From positions 248,001 to 312,000 of the forward strand of contig NZ_JAQSLK010000001.1 of assembly GCF_028649595.1 (NCBI RefSeq): a stretch of DNA of 64,000 nt, given 5' to 3'. Position numbers and translations under genes: made by a program. The first letter of the stretch is position 1. Each line of letters opens with the position of its first letter. The notes under the pieces are model-generated. The model was not told where the DNA came from. It worked only from the letters and a program-made list of their open reading frames with translations, and made no database searches. Below, piece after piece: positions 20,093 through 29,361 of this stretch. This DNA comes from Campylobacter magnus. Lineage in GTDB: Bacteria > Campylobacterota > Campylobacteria > Campylobacterales > Campylobacteraceae.

Positions 20093-20279
20093 CTGCTTGC
20101 CTTTATTATAAAATCTAGAATTCCTAGGGCAAAAAAGCTAAGGAATTCTAGAATTCTAGGATAAAAATTCTAGGAATTCTAGAATTTCTAAAAATACCCC
20201 CTAACCCCCAAAAATCTAGAATTCCTAGAATAAAATCTAGAATTCCTAAGGCAAAATCTAGAATTCCTAAGCTAGTTTG
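20093..20279. repeat. Palindrome repeats with one TACCCCCTAACCCCC element
   Basis: Seven or so full and half copies of the TCTAGAATTCC motif surround one TACCCCCTAACCCCC element near 20195. No gene seen. Confidence 0.85.
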
Positions 20280-21464
20280 TTAAAACTCAGCTCGTGGCTG
20301 CCCTAAATAAAAGCCTTGAAACTCATCTATACCAAGCTCTAAGCATTTATTATAGATTTGCTCGTTTGCTACATACTCAGCGATAGTTTTTGCCCCAAGG
20401 TGCTTAGCAAAGCCGATTATCGTCTCTGCCATTTTTCTAGCCTTTTCATCCTCGCAAATGCGCTTGATGATTTCTCCATCGATTTTGATATAATCAGGCA
20501 CAATCTCTAAGAGCAAATTAAAGTTTGAAAAACCAGAGCCAAAGTCGTCTACTGCGATTTTGACGCCTCTTTCTCTTAGGGCTTGGATGTAGTATTTGAC
20601 CTTTGATGAATTGCTTGCGCAAAGATTTTCGTTTTCTAAAATCTCTACTATCACACGATTGCCTATTTTGCGACGGTCGATTTCTTTGATGATTAGATCC
20701 CTAAGTGGGTTTGCTATCATATCAGAGATTGACATATTTATGCTTAAAGCTACCTCGGTATTGTCATTAATGCGAGAAAAGGCTTGTAAAATCAGCTTTT
20801 TAGATAGATCTACATAGCGTTTGATGTGGCGCGAATACTCCAAAAACACGCCAGGCAGTATCGCACGCCCATCGCTATCAACGATGCGAGCTAGCGTTTC
20901 ATACTTGCTAATCTTGCCATCTCTATCAAAAATTGGCTGAAAATACGGCACAATCTTATCATCGCTCATCGCTTTTTCTATCAAATCATAGATAAACTTT
21001 TCGCGCTCAAGCTTGCTTGCTAAGCCCAAATCATCGCTATAAAGCACATAATCAAGCTTGTGAGTTTTAGCAAACTCTAGTGCCATGAGAGCCTCATTTA
21101 GCACATTTTTTTGCCCAAAAGCCCCGCCAATGCTAGTAGAAATGTGAATGCGGATGTCCTTGCAAGCAATCTCATAGCCCTTAAAAAACGAGCTAAGCTC
21201 GGCGCAGAGCTTTTCTATATCGCAGTATCTAGGGCAAAATAGCACAAAGCGCACATCGCCCAAGCGTCTAACCTCAAGTCCGCAAAAACTAGCAAAATCA
21301 CGCAATTTTTTATCAAAAATATTTATAATATTTTCTATAGCTTTTTTGCTATAAGAGGTGATGATTCTATCGTAGTCATCGATTTTTATCGCTATCATTG
21401 ACAAAAATCCTAGCTTTTTTAGCTCGCTTTCAAGCAAAAACTTTTTTTTGTAAAAATAATTCAT
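20280..21464 (-). CDS. EAL-domain protein with degenerate GGDEF half (c-di-GMP phosphodiesterase candidate)
   Basis: 394 residues. The N-terminal 150 residues have the size and pattern of a GGDEF domain, but the signature site is lost (RFVLFCPRYCD in its place). From about residue 165 a C-terminal EAL domain follows: YFQPIFDRDG, ETLARI in place of EALARI, SINMSISD, VIVEILENE, AVDDFGSGFSN, PDYIKIDG and TIAEYV. The metal- and substrate-binding acidic residues look present, so hydrolysis of c-di-GMP is plausible. No membrane segment was seen. Confidence 0.85.
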   Translation of the reverse strand: MNYFYKKKFLLESELKKLGFLSMIAIKIDDYDRIITSYSKKAIENIINIFDKKLRDFASFCGLEVRRLGDVRFVLFCPRYCDIEKLCAELSSFFKGYEIACKDIRIHISTSIGGAFGQKNVLNEALMALEFAKTHKLDYVLYSDDLGLASKLEREKFIYDLIEKAMSDDKIVPYFQPIFDRDGKISKYETLARIVDSDGRAILPGVFLEYSRHIKRYVDLSKKLILQAFSRINDNTEVALSINMSISDMIANPLRDLIIKEIDRRKIGNRVIVEILENENLCASNSSKVKYYIQALRERGVKIAVDDFGSGFSNFNLLLEIVPDYIKIDGEIIKRICEDEKARKMAETIIGFAKHLGAKTIAEYVANEQIYNKCLELGIDEFQGFYLGQPRAEF

Positions 21465-21480
21465 TTTTTATCCTTTTAAA

Positions 21481-21805
21481 ACTAAAATTTAGAATTCCTA
21501 GGAATTCTAAATTTAGGAATTCTAGAATTCCCAGGAATTCTAAATTTAGGAATTCTAGAATTCCCAGGAATTCTAAATTTAGGAATTCTAGAATTCCTAG
21601 GAATTCTAAATTTAGGAATTCTAGAATTCCCAGGAATTCTAAATTTAGGAATTCTAGAATTCCCAGGAATTCTAAATTTAGGAATTCTAGAATTCCCAGG
21701 AATTCTTAAATTTAGGAATTCTTAAATTTAGGAATTCTTAAATTTAGGAATTCTTAAATTTAGGAATTCTAGATTTAAGAATTCTAGAATTCCTAGAAAT
21801 TTCAC
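21481..21805. repeat. Tandem array: 33-bp units, then 16-bp units
   Basis: From about 21495 a 33-bp unit (GGAATTCTAAATTTA followed by GGAATTCTAGAATTCC and CA or TA) repeats about six times. It then changes to four copies of the 16-bp unit GGAATTCTTAAATTTA up to about 21765, and ends with an ordinary palindrome. All sub-units begin GGAATTC. Because 33 is a multiple of three, an artificial open frame runs through it. Confidence 0.92.
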
Positions 21806-21815
21806 AAGCCCTGCC

Positions 21816-24005
21816 CTATAATTTCACAATCTTTGAGCCAAAGCCACCTTCGTTTGGGGCCCCATCTCTAAAGCCCTTTATGCTAGGATGAGCTTTTAAA
21901 AACTCCTTTACTGCGTAAGCTAGCTTGCCAGTGCCTATGCCGTGCTTTATAAGCACTTCATCAAGCCCAGCTAAAAGCGCATCAGAGATGAACTTATCAA
22001 GCCTCTCTACTGCCTCTTGGCTACGCAGTCCGTGCAAGTCTATCATCACGCTAGCAGAGCGCGCAGCCTCTACTTTTACCTGCGCTGTGGCTGGGGACTG
22101 CACTATCACGCCGCCTTTTTTTAGCGAGGTTAGCGGCACACGCATTTTTATGCCGTTTGCTTCTATGTTAGCATCATTTTTGCTTAGACTTAGCACCTTG
22201 GCTTTGATATTGCCATATTTTACGCTATCGCCGATTTTTAGCACAGGTGCTGGGGCAATTTGTGGTTTTTCTATGGCTTTTGCTAGCTCGTTTGCTTTGT
22301 TTATGCTGCGCTGCTTTTCTTTGGTATCTTTTAGATTTATAGCTTTTTTTGCCTCGCTAATTGCGTAGAAAAACTCTCTTTCAAGCTTGGCTCTAAGCGC
22401 TTTTAGCTCGTCATTTGCGGCGATTTTTTGCTCTTTTAGATTTTCTATTAGACTATCAAGCTTTGCGCTTTTTTCATCAGTGGCTTTTATTTTAGTTTTT
22501 AGCTCAAGCTCCAAGTTTATTGCTTTTGTGATCGCTTCATTAAAGCTCTCGCCCCCACCTAGCTTTCTAGCAGCTTCTACTATACTTGGCGGCACGCTGT
22601 AGCGCAAAGCTGTCTCAAAAGCATAAGATTTACCGATAATCCCAGCTAAAAACTCGTATTTTGGACGAGAGTTTTTCTCATCGTATAAAGCCGCTAGAAG
22701 CTCTACATTTTCGTTTTTAGATAGATTTAGCGCAAGCTGTTTGTGATGCGTGGTGATTATCATTTTGATACCATTTTTGATAAGCTCTTCAATCAATACG
22801 CTATATAGCGCAGCTGCCTCAGCAGCGTCAGTGCCTAGCTCTATCTCATCCACGCCTAAAAGTAGATTTTTTTTGCCAAAAAGCTTGCTCCAGCTTTGCA
22901 TACGACCAGCGAAGGTTGATATATCGTCTTTTACATTTTGTGGATCTTCTATGATTGCATCAATTTCTTTAAAAGAGCTGATTTTGCTCTTGCTAGCATT
23001 TATTGAAAGAGGTAGCAAGTATTTTGCGCAAAATGCAGCACTTAGCACGCTTTTTAGCAGCATTGATTTACCGCCTGCGTTTACGCCAGTTACTAGTAGG
23101 ACTGAGCGAGTAAAATCTATACTAATTCGCTTGGGATTTTTTAGCGCAGGGTGAGCAAACTCACAAAGCTTAATAACTCCGTCATTACTAGGCATAACAA
23201 AGCTATAATCACGACTTCTAGCAAAAAACACTCTAGCTAAAAGTGCGTCTATATAATCAAATGCGCCATCAATAAAGCGCAAAAACTTCACATTTTGGCT
23301 AAAAAGCGCAGAAATGCGCTTAGCGTGTTCGTAAATAATCTCTTCTTTGCGGTCCAGCAGTGCGCTTTGCTCGTTTTTTAGGGCTTCAATGCTACTAGGA
23401 AATACATAAAAATACCCAGCTTGCGTGCGTCCCATGACAGCACCTTTTATACTAGCATTAAAGCCACCTCTAAGTAGCAAGCACTCGCATCCGCTGATAA
23501 AATGCACATTAAAATCAACTAAATAGTTAGCAAGCGACTTTGAGCGCATGAGCGAGCGCAAGCTCTCATCAATCTGGCTTTTTAAACGCCTCATGGCCTC
23601 GTTAATGCTAATAAGCCTTTCATCAACGCTGTCTTTTAGCTCGCCATTTTCTGCAAAATAAGAACAAATTTCAGCAATTTTATCAGGAATTTCAATCTTG
23701 GCTAGATATTCATCAGTTTTTGTGCCGATTTGCTGATTTTTTAGGTAAATAAAATAGCTAATAATCTTGCTAAACTCGTATATTTCGCTAATATGAAGCA
23801 CTGCCATGAGCCCTAGCCTTTCAATAGCATCACTTAGTGCTATTACTGGCTTTGGCGCACTTAGGTTTGCGCTACTAAGCTCACCAAGCCTAGCAAAGTT
23901 TAGGGCTAGATCACCATTTACAAAAAGCGGTTTTTGCCTAGCTAAAAAACTCTCAAAGCTAGAAATATACGCACTCAAATCAAGCTTAGCAATCAAATCT
24001 TTCAT
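21816..24005 (-). CDS. mutS2: MutS2 family ATPase/endonuclease
   Basis: 729 residues. A MutS-type core and clamp leads to an ABC-ATPase with Walker A LLVTGVNAGGKSMLLKS near residue 310 and Walker B LLGVDEIELGTDAAEA near 390. A coiled coil follows, and the C-terminus is an Smr nuclease domain: MIDLHGLRSQEAVERL and IKHGIGTGKL. MutS2 acts on branched DNA or collided ribosomes rather than on mismatches, and in Helicobacter it limits recombination. Its start overlaps the stop of the small membrane protein gene by four bases. Confidence 0.94.
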   Translation of the reverse strand: MKDLIAKLDLSAYISSFESFLARQKPLFVNGDLALNFARLGELSSANLSAPKPVIALSDAIERLGLMAVLHISEIYEFSKIISYFIYLKNQQIGTKTDEYLAKIEIPDKIAEICSYFAENGELKDSVDERLISINEAMRRLKSQIDESLRSLMRSKSLANYLVDFNVHFISGCECLLLRGGFNASIKGAVMGRTQAGYFYVFPSSIEALKNEQSALLDRKEEIIYEHAKRISALFSQNVKFLRFIDGAFDYIDALLARVFFARSRDYSFVMPSNDGVIKLCEFAHPALKNPKRISIDFTRSVLLVTGVNAGGKSMLLKSVLSAAFCAKYLLPLSINASKSKISSFKEIDAIIEDPQNVKDDISTFAGRMQSWSKLFGKKNLLLGVDEIELGTDAAEAAALYSVLIEELIKNGIKMIITTHHKQLALNLSKNENVELLAALYDEKNSRPKYEFLAGIIGKSYAFETALRYSVPPSIVEAARKLGGGESFNEAITKAINLELELKTKIKATDEKSAKLDSLIENLKEQKIAANDELKALRAKLEREFFYAISEAKKAINLKDTKEKQRSINKANELAKAIEKPQIAPAPVLKIGDSVKYGNIKAKVLSLSKNDANIEANGIKMRVPLTSLKKGGVIVQSPATAQVKVEAARSASVMIDLHGLRSQEAVERLDKFISDALLAGLDEVLIKHGIGTGKLAYAVKEFLKAHPSIKGFRDGAPNEGGFGSKIVKL

Positions 24006-24349
24006 TGCTCTTTTATCTCGCAGTCTTTGATCGCTATGATTTGACCGGCAAAAGCTTTTGCGCCTTTTTTAGCCACAAAACTTTGCGTGCCATACTCAAA
24101 GTTAAAATTGCTCGCATTTACCTCCAAAGCACCGCATTTTAGGCTTTTGCCTTGTTCATAAGCTAGTAGTAGTTCTGTGCTTTCATTTTGTGAGTTTTGC
24201 GAACTTTGGCTGAAAAAATACACTCCACCAAAAATTAGCACAAGCACCACTAAAATCACGCCTTTACTCTTTTTACTGATGATTTCATCGCTTAAAGCTA
24301 TGATTAAAAGCACTGCTAAAAGCAAAATTAAAAACAAAATTATGCGCAT
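24002..24349 (-). CDS. Small membrane protein upstream of mutS2
   Basis: 115 residues. Two hydrophobic segments at the N-terminus (residues 1-18 and about 31-48) are followed by an exported or cytoplasmic 65-residue domain with two Cys. No function known. An equivalent small membrane-protein gene next to mutS2 is also found in C. jejuni, so the pair is conserved in the genus. The stop is coupled to the mutS2 start by a four-base overlap. Confidence 0.7.
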   Translation of the reverse strand: MRIILFLILLLAVLLIIALSDEIISKKSKGVILVVLVLIFGGVYFFSQSSQNSQNESTELLLAYEQGKSLKCGALEVNASNFNFEYGTQSFVAKKGAKAFAGQIIAIKDCEIKEQ

Positions 24350-24614
24350 TTTTTATCCTAAATTTTTCTTTGATTTTAGCATAAAAATTGCTATTTTTGC
24401 TAGGGAATTCTAGTTTTTTGTTAGGATTTTTGGGGGTGCGGGGGTATTTTAGACGGAATTTTGAACGGAATTTTAGAATTCCATAAAATTCGTCATTGAG
24501 GGGTAAAGCGAAGCAATCTCATTTGTTAAGTTTTGAACGAGATTGCTTCGGTCGCTCTGCTCCCTCGCAATGACGGAATTTTCACAATGACGGAATTTTA
24601 GAATTCCTTAGCAC
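24350..24614. repeat. Repeat block before the structured element
   Basis: It holds a GGGGGTGCGGGGGTATTTTA element (about 24430), two GATTGCTTCG... / ...CTCGCAATGACGG elements in opposite orientation (24483-24576), and palindrome pieces. No gene seen. Confidence 0.8.
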
Positions 24615-24745
24615 TGGCAATTCTAGTACCCTGCGTCTAGTGTGGTTAATCGCCTTGGTGGCGGTGCAAGGATAGAACAGATAGTTCATCTGGGGCCACC
24701 ACTTAAAGGCGATTAGTCAAAATAGATGTGCGAGACGATTTGCTA
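24615..24745 (+). ncRNA. Structured element 1 (TGCGAGACG family)
   Basis: A 131-bp imperfect hairpin. The outer stem TGGCAATTC pairs with GATTTGCTA. The next stem pairs GTACCCTGCGTCTA with TAGATGTGCGAGAC. Then come TAATCGCC/GGCGATTA (24647-24654 with 24708-24715) and GGTGGC/GCCACC. The apical hairpin GGATAGAAC..GTTCATCTGGG has one bulged A. Many pairs are G-U if the plus strand is RNA. The element ends at the hemH stop codon. Elements 2 and 3 share the plan with compensatory changes. The RNA class is not recognised, and a DNA hairpin is equally possible. Confidence 0.6.
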
Positions 24746-25672
24746 ACACGAGTTTTCACATTTTTGGATGATATAATTCACAAACCCATCACTATCATTT
24801 GGTGCCTTTACCACAGCATATTTTGCTACGCCCACCTTGCTAGCGTGTTCTCTAAACATTATATCAAGCTCAAAATCACTCTCTGAACAATCTATACAAA
24901 AGCTAATAGGATAAACAAGCACATTTTGCCCTTTTAGCCCTTCTAAAACAGCAGAGATATTAGGCCCCAGCCACTCCACAGGCCCAAGGCGACTTTGATA
25001 AGCTAGATGAATGCCTTTAAAATCTAAGCTCTTGCTAAGCAAGCTAACATGCGCATTTATGTGCTTTTCGTATAAATCTCCAGCTTTTATAATGCTAACT
25101 GGCAGGCTGTGAGCTGAGAAAATCAAATGCGTATCATTTGGGCTAAATCCGTTCTCGGCGCAGGTTTTTTTAATATCATTTATCAAAATTTTATTAAAAC
25201 TCTCATCTGCATAAAAAGGCTCTATTATTTTAATCCCACTGATTTCATGCATTTTAGCAGCTGCGGTGGCATCATCTAGGCTTGAGAGCACCGTAGTTTG
25301 CGAGTGGTGCGGATATAGTGGGAAAAAGGTGATTTTCTTAGCACCTTTGTAGCGAGCCAAAACATCCTTAGCAAAAGGCGGCGTGTAGTTCATAGCAAAG
25401 TCAAAATGAAAGCGATTTTGCGCTGCGTTTAGCTTTTCACACAGGCTTTTGCTAAGCCCTGCGATAGGCGATTTGCCACCAAGTGCCTTGTAGCTCTCAC
25501 TGGCTTCTTTTTGTCTCATAGCGGTTATAAACCAGGCTAAAATACTGCGCAAAAACGCTGATTTTAGTGGCAAAATATATTTGTCATTAAACATATTTTT
25601 TAAAAAAACCTTAACCTCACTAAGGTTATTTGGCCCACCCATATTTAGTAAAATTACTATTTCTTTATCCAT
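24743..25672 (-). CDS. hemH: Ferrochelatase
   Basis: 309 residues; inserts ferrous iron into protoporphyrin IX, last step of haem synthesis. Family features: LLNMGGPNNLSEVKVFLKNM at the N-terminus, the catalytic-His motif LIFSAHSLPVSI near residue 180, and YPISFCIDCSESDFELDI near the C-terminus. It ends inside the outer stem of structured element 1. Upstream, nine bases away, is a Mur-ligase-like gene, so the two are probably an operon. Confidence 0.95.
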   Translation of the reverse strand: MDKEIVILLNMGGPNNLSEVKVFLKNMFNDKYILPLKSAFLRSILAWFITAMRQKEASESYKALGGKSPIAGLSKSLCEKLNAAQNRFHFDFAMNYTPPFAKDVLARYKGAKKITFFPLYPHHSQTTVLSSLDDATAAAKMHEISGIKIIEPFYADESFNKILINDIKKTCAENGFSPNDTHLIFSAHSLPVSIIKAGDLYEKHINAHVSLLSKSLDFKGIHLAYQSRLGPVEWLGPNISAVLEGLKGQNVLVYPISFCIDCSESDFELDIMFREHASKVGVAKYAVVKAPNDSDGFVNYIIQKCENSC

Positions 25673-25681
25673 TTTTATCCA

Positions 25682-26656
25682 TTAAAATAATGTATTTTCA
25701 ATCACTTTAGCTGGCATTAGCATCTCTTTTAGCTCGTTATAGTCGCAAAATACTAGCGCAAAACGCCTAAAACTAAGAGCTTTTAGCTCGCTAAGGCTAT
25801 GAAATTCTATCAATTTTGCGTTAACAAAGTTTTTATTTTTTTTCATATTTTTTGGCAAAGCTAGCACAAAATCACCTTCAATTTTTTTGTTAAAATAGCT
25901 AAAAACAAGCTCCAAAATCTCCTCATCATTTACGCAGATAAAAGCCCTGTTTGAGGGGCTAAAAGGTTCGTTATTTACCCCCACAAAAAGTGGCTTAAAA
26001 TACTCAAAATCTCTAAAATCTTTTAGAACAAACTCGCTAAAATTAACACTAGCAAAAAAATCTAGAATTCCTAAAAACTCAGGCAAAAAAACAGGACTTA
26101 AAGGCAAATCATAATGCCTGCTAGCAAAGACAAAATCGCTATAAAAAAGCGACTGCGACCTGCTTTTTACGCTATTTATCACCCCAAGTTCGCAGCCATC
26201 AAAGCTAAGATTTTTTAGCCCCTTATCATTTGGCGCAAAAATCATCTCGCCCTGCTTAGATTTTTTTAGCGCAAAATACGCCTCAGCAAGACTTTTTGGC
26301 AATAAAGAAAAATCTCCGCTTAGGCAATTTAAGAGAGCGATTTGTATTTTGCTAGCAAAGATGATTTTAATATTTTTTTGGCTGATTTCATAGCGCAACA
26401 GCCGCAAAATCGCAGTATCTACATCATTGCAGTGCAAAAAAGCCACCTCGCTATCAAAAGGCTCAATATCGCCTACAATAGCGTAAGCACCATTATTTAC
26501 AGCGATTTTTGCGCTCTTTAAATTAGGGGCAAAAAAGCACTCGCCAGCTCTAATTTTTCTCTCATCAAAGCAAAAGCCACAAATCTCGCTGATAATAGGC
26601 TCGCTAAGCAGTTTTGCGCCTAAGATTCCGGCTAAGTTTTGTATATTCAAAATCAC
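25682..26656 (-). CDS. Uncharacterised protein with a MurE/MurF-like N-terminal domain
   Basis: 324 residues. The first 85 residues resemble the UDP-binding domain of Mur ligases (SEICGFCFDERKIRAGECFFAPN, then KIAVNNGAYAIVGD). The Mur ATP-binding GxxGKT motif is absent; the matching place reads IIFASKIQIALLNCLS. It may be a decayed or repurposed paralog, not a working ligase. A half palindrome is in frame at about 26073 (FLGILDFF). The gene lies nine bases upstream of hemH. Confidence 0.55.
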   Translation of the reverse strand: MILNIQNLAGILGAKLLSEPIISEICGFCFDERKIRAGECFFAPNLKSAKIAVNNGAYAIVGDIEPFDSEVAFLHCNDVDTAILRLLRYEISQKNIKIIFASKIQIALLNCLSGDFSLLPKSLAEAYFALKKSKQGEMIFAPNDKGLKNLSFDGCELGVINSVKSRSQSLFYSDFVFASRHYDLPLSPVFLPEFLGILDFFASVNFSEFVLKDFRDFEYFKPLFVGVNNEPFSPSNRAFICVNDEEILELVFSYFNKKIEGDFVLALPKNMKKNKNFVNAKLIEFHSLSELKALSFRRFALVFCDYNELKEMLMPAKVIENTLF

Positions 26657-27286
26657 CCTTTTGCTTTTAAAATCTAGCTAGAGGAATTCTAGAATTCCTA
26701 AGAATAGTTCTAGAATTCCCTAAGTCTTGTGTCATCCCCCGACTTGACTTTCTTTGTCATCCCCCGACTTGATCGGGGGATCTCATCACAATAAATCTAG
26801 AATTCCCTATAGAGATCCTCGGGTCAAGCCCGAGGATGACATAGTAGGGAATTCTAGAATTCCTAGATAAATTCTATAATTCCTAGAGATTGCTTCAGTC
26901 GCTTTGCTCCATTGCAATGACGCAGAGAATTCTAGAATTCTCTATAGAGATCACCCAAAGGGGCTGGGGGATGACAAGAAATTCTAGAATTCCTAAGACT
27001 AAAAATACCCCCTAACCCCCAACCAGCGGATGCGAAGCAAAAAACGCAGATAAGGCAAGAGAATTCTAGAATTCCTAGCTTCGGTCGCTTTGCTCCCTCG
27101 CAATGACGCAGAGAATTCTAGATTTCCCTATAGAGATCCCCCAAATGGGCTGGGGATGACATAGTAAGGAATTCTAAATAGAGATTGCTTCAGTTGCTTT
27201 GCTCCCCCCTCAATGACGCAGAGAATTCTAGAATTCCCTAGCAAAACAGCAATTCTACTGCGCCGAACTAAACTCACGCAAGATGT
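26657..27286. repeat. Largest repeat mosaic in the window (630 bp)
   Basis: No gene seen. Members in order: palindromes (about 26680-26712), two adjacent CCCCCGACTTG elements, one cut short (26728-26787), GATCCTCGGGTCAAGCCCGAG (about 26814), GATTGCTTCAGTCGCTTTGC (about 26886), a diverged GATC..GGGGGATGACA element (about 26947), TACCCCCTAACCCCC with CCAGCGGATGCGAAGC (27006-27038), GCAGATAAGGCAAGAG (about 27047), and more GATTGCTTC pieces to 27215. The sides of several elements are truncated, which suggests elements inserting into one another. Confidence 0.85.
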
Positions 27287-29203
27287 TTAGCCTACAATTG
27301 CGCCGTTTTTGACTGGGGCGTGCGCGCCAAGTAGCACTAGCTTGCGGCCGCCATCTTCACTTTCAGCACTTAGTATCATTCCCTGAGATTCTAGCCCCAT
27401 GATTTTTGCTGGTTTTAGGTTTGCTAGAACGCAGACTTGCTTGCCTACAAGCTCGCTAGCATTATAAAACTTCGCAATACCACTCAATATCTGCCTAGGC
27501 GCACTCTCGCCCAAATCCACCTTAAACTTCAAAAGCTTCGAGCTGCCCTCTACATTTTCACACTCAAGCACAGTGCCGACTTTGATCTCGCATTTAGCAA
27601 AATCATCGATTTTGATCTGCTCACTTTGTGGTTCATTTTGCGCCTCAGGCGGCGTCATAAGCTCGTTTTCTACCTTATTAAATAGTGAATCACAGGCTTT
27701 TGTAGTAAAGTCTTTTGTAGAATTTTGTGTAATAAAATGTGTAAAATTCTCTGTATTTATCTCAAAGCCCATGGTATCAGCGATTTTAGCAGCTGTTTTT
27801 GGCAAGGCTGGGCTTAGCAAAATAGCTGCTTTTGCTAGCAGGTTCGCACACAGTGCCACCACAGCATTTGCGCCATCTCTGTCTCCGTTTTTTACCAGCG
27901 TCCATGGCTCATACTTTGCTACAGCGGCGTTTGCGATGTTTAGCACACGCCAGATTTCTTCAAGGTAGCGGCTCATATTTGCTTCATCTATTTCTTTTAG
28001 CGCAGTATTTATATGCCCCTTAGCAGCGTCCAGCTCTTCTTTGTGCTTAGCTTCTAGCTTGCTAGCATCTATTTTATACTCTGAGTACTTTGAGCTCATG
28101 CCTACGATGCGAGATAGCAGATTGCCAAGGTCGTTACAAAGCTCGCTATTTATGCGGTCAATAAGTGCTCTTTGGCTAAAATCGCCATCTTGTCCAAAAG
28201 GCACTTCACGCAGCAAAAAGTATCTAAACTGCTCTATTCCATACGCAGCGGCTACTTCTTTTGGATTTACGATATTGCCTTTGCTTTTGCTCATTTTTTG
28301 CCCATCTCTTGTCCACCAGCCATGCGCAGCTACCATTTTTGGCAAAGGCAGACCAAGACTTAGCAAAAACGCCGGCCAAAAAACAGCATGAAAGCGCAAA
28401 ATATCCTTACCGATGATGTGAACTCCACAATCATTGAAATGTGCCATATTGCCCTGCCCTGCTAGATTTAGCGTGCCGTTCTGCTCTAGTCCAAGTGGCG
28501 AGAGATAAGCAAACAAAGCATCTAGCCATACATAAACCACATGCTTTGGCTCATTTAAAATACTTGGCAGACTAATACCCCAGCTAAAGCTCGTGCGAGT
28601 TATTGAAAGGTCTTTTAAACCACTTTTAACAAAGTTTATAACCTCATTTTTCTTGCCTCTTGGCAGTATGCATTTATCGCTTTCATACCACTCAAGTAGC
28701 TTTTTTTCGTATTTGCTAAGGGCAAAAAAGTAGCTTTCTTCTTTGATAATGCTAGTTTTTTTGCCACAATCTGGGCAAAACTCGCCATCAATTAGCTGAT
28801 TTGCTGGAAAATAGCTCTCACAGCTTACGCAGTAGTTACCCTCATACTCACCTTTATATATATCGCCACTTTCATACATACGCGCAAAGACAGCCTTGAC
28901 AGCCCTTTCGTGGCTCTCATCAGTAGTTCGCACGAAGTGATCATAGCTGATATCAAAGCTATCCCAAAGCGCTCTAAACTCAGCACTTATCTTATCAGAC
29001 ATTTGTTTTGGTTTTAGGTTGTTTTTAGCAGCAGCCCCCTCAATTTTTTGTCCGTGTTCATCTGTGCCAGTGATGAAAAAAACATCATCGCCCTTTAAGC
29101 GGTAAAAGCGTGCTAAAGTATCGCAAATAATAGTAGTATAAGCATGCCCGATATGCGGTATGTCATTTACATAGTAAATCGGGCTAGTTATTAGTCTTTT
29201 CAT
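27287..29203 (-). CDS. metG: Methionyl-tRNA synthetase
   Basis: 638 residues. HIGH motif in YYVNDIPHIGHAYT near residue 15, zinc-knuckle Cys in GNYCVSCESYF and EFCPDCGKK near residues 125-150, and KMSKS in DGQKMSKSKGNIV near 300. An anticodon-binding helical domain leads to a C-terminal tRNA-binding OB domain (DFAKCEIKVGTVLECENVEGSS). An alternate translation reads to the final VKNGAIVG without damage. A typical AAAGGATAAAAATG start is present. Confidence 0.96.
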   Translation of the reverse strand: MKRLITSPIYYVNDIPHIGHAYTTIICDTLARFYRLKGDDVFFITGTDEHGQKIEGAAAKNNLKPKQMSDKISAEFRALWDSFDISYDHFVRTTDESHERAVKAVFARMYESGDIYKGEYEGNYCVSCESYFPANQLIDGEFCPDCGKKTSIIKEESYFFALSKYEKKLLEWYESDKCILPRGKKNEVINFVKSGLKDLSITRTSFSWGISLPSILNEPKHVVYVWLDALFAYLSPLGLEQNGTLNLAGQGNMAHFNDCGVHIIGKDILRFHAVFWPAFLLSLGLPLPKMVAAHGWWTRDGQKMSKSKGNIVNPKEVAAAYGIEQFRYFLLREVPFGQDGDFSQRALIDRINSELCNDLGNLLSRIVGMSSKYSEYKIDASKLEAKHKEELDAAKGHINTALKEIDEANMSRYLEEIWRVLNIANAAVAKYEPWTLVKNGDRDGANAVVALCANLLAKAAILLSPALPKTAAKIADTMGFEINTENFTHFITQNSTKDFTTKACDSLFNKVENELMTPPEAQNEPQSEQIKIDDFAKCEIKVGTVLECENVEGSSKLLKFKVDLGESAPRQILSGIAKFYNASELVGKQVCVLANLKPAKIMGLESQGMILSAESEDGGRKLVLLGAHAPVKNGAIVG

Positions 29204-29361
29204 TTTTATCCTTTGTTTTGGAATTCAAAAAAGTTCTTAAAACTCTTTGGAATTACAAAATATCATTTTTTATCCTTTTTTTATTCTAGAATTCCCTAGG
29301 GAATTCTAGAATTCCAAATTCTAAATTCTGGAATTCCAAATTCTAGAATTCCAAACCTAGC
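29204..29361. repeat. Palindrome repeats between metG and structured element 3
   Basis: Full and half copies, including three GGAATTCCAAATTCT-type variants (29220-29355). No gene seen. Confidence 0.75.

Noticed and set aside
21398-21709. 103-codon plus-strand frame made of repeated RNSRIPRNSKF
   Set aside because: It is produced by the 33-bp non-coding array and begins inside the EAL gene on the opposite strand; no ribosome-binding site or domain.
21481-21805. CRISPR-like array
   Set aside because: Units are directly adjacent with no unique spacers, and no cas gene is in the window.
24615-24745. tRNA or other standard RNA gene
   Set aside because: No cloverleaf, no TTCGA-type T loop, no CCA; the stem order does not match tmRNA, SRP RNA or RNase P.
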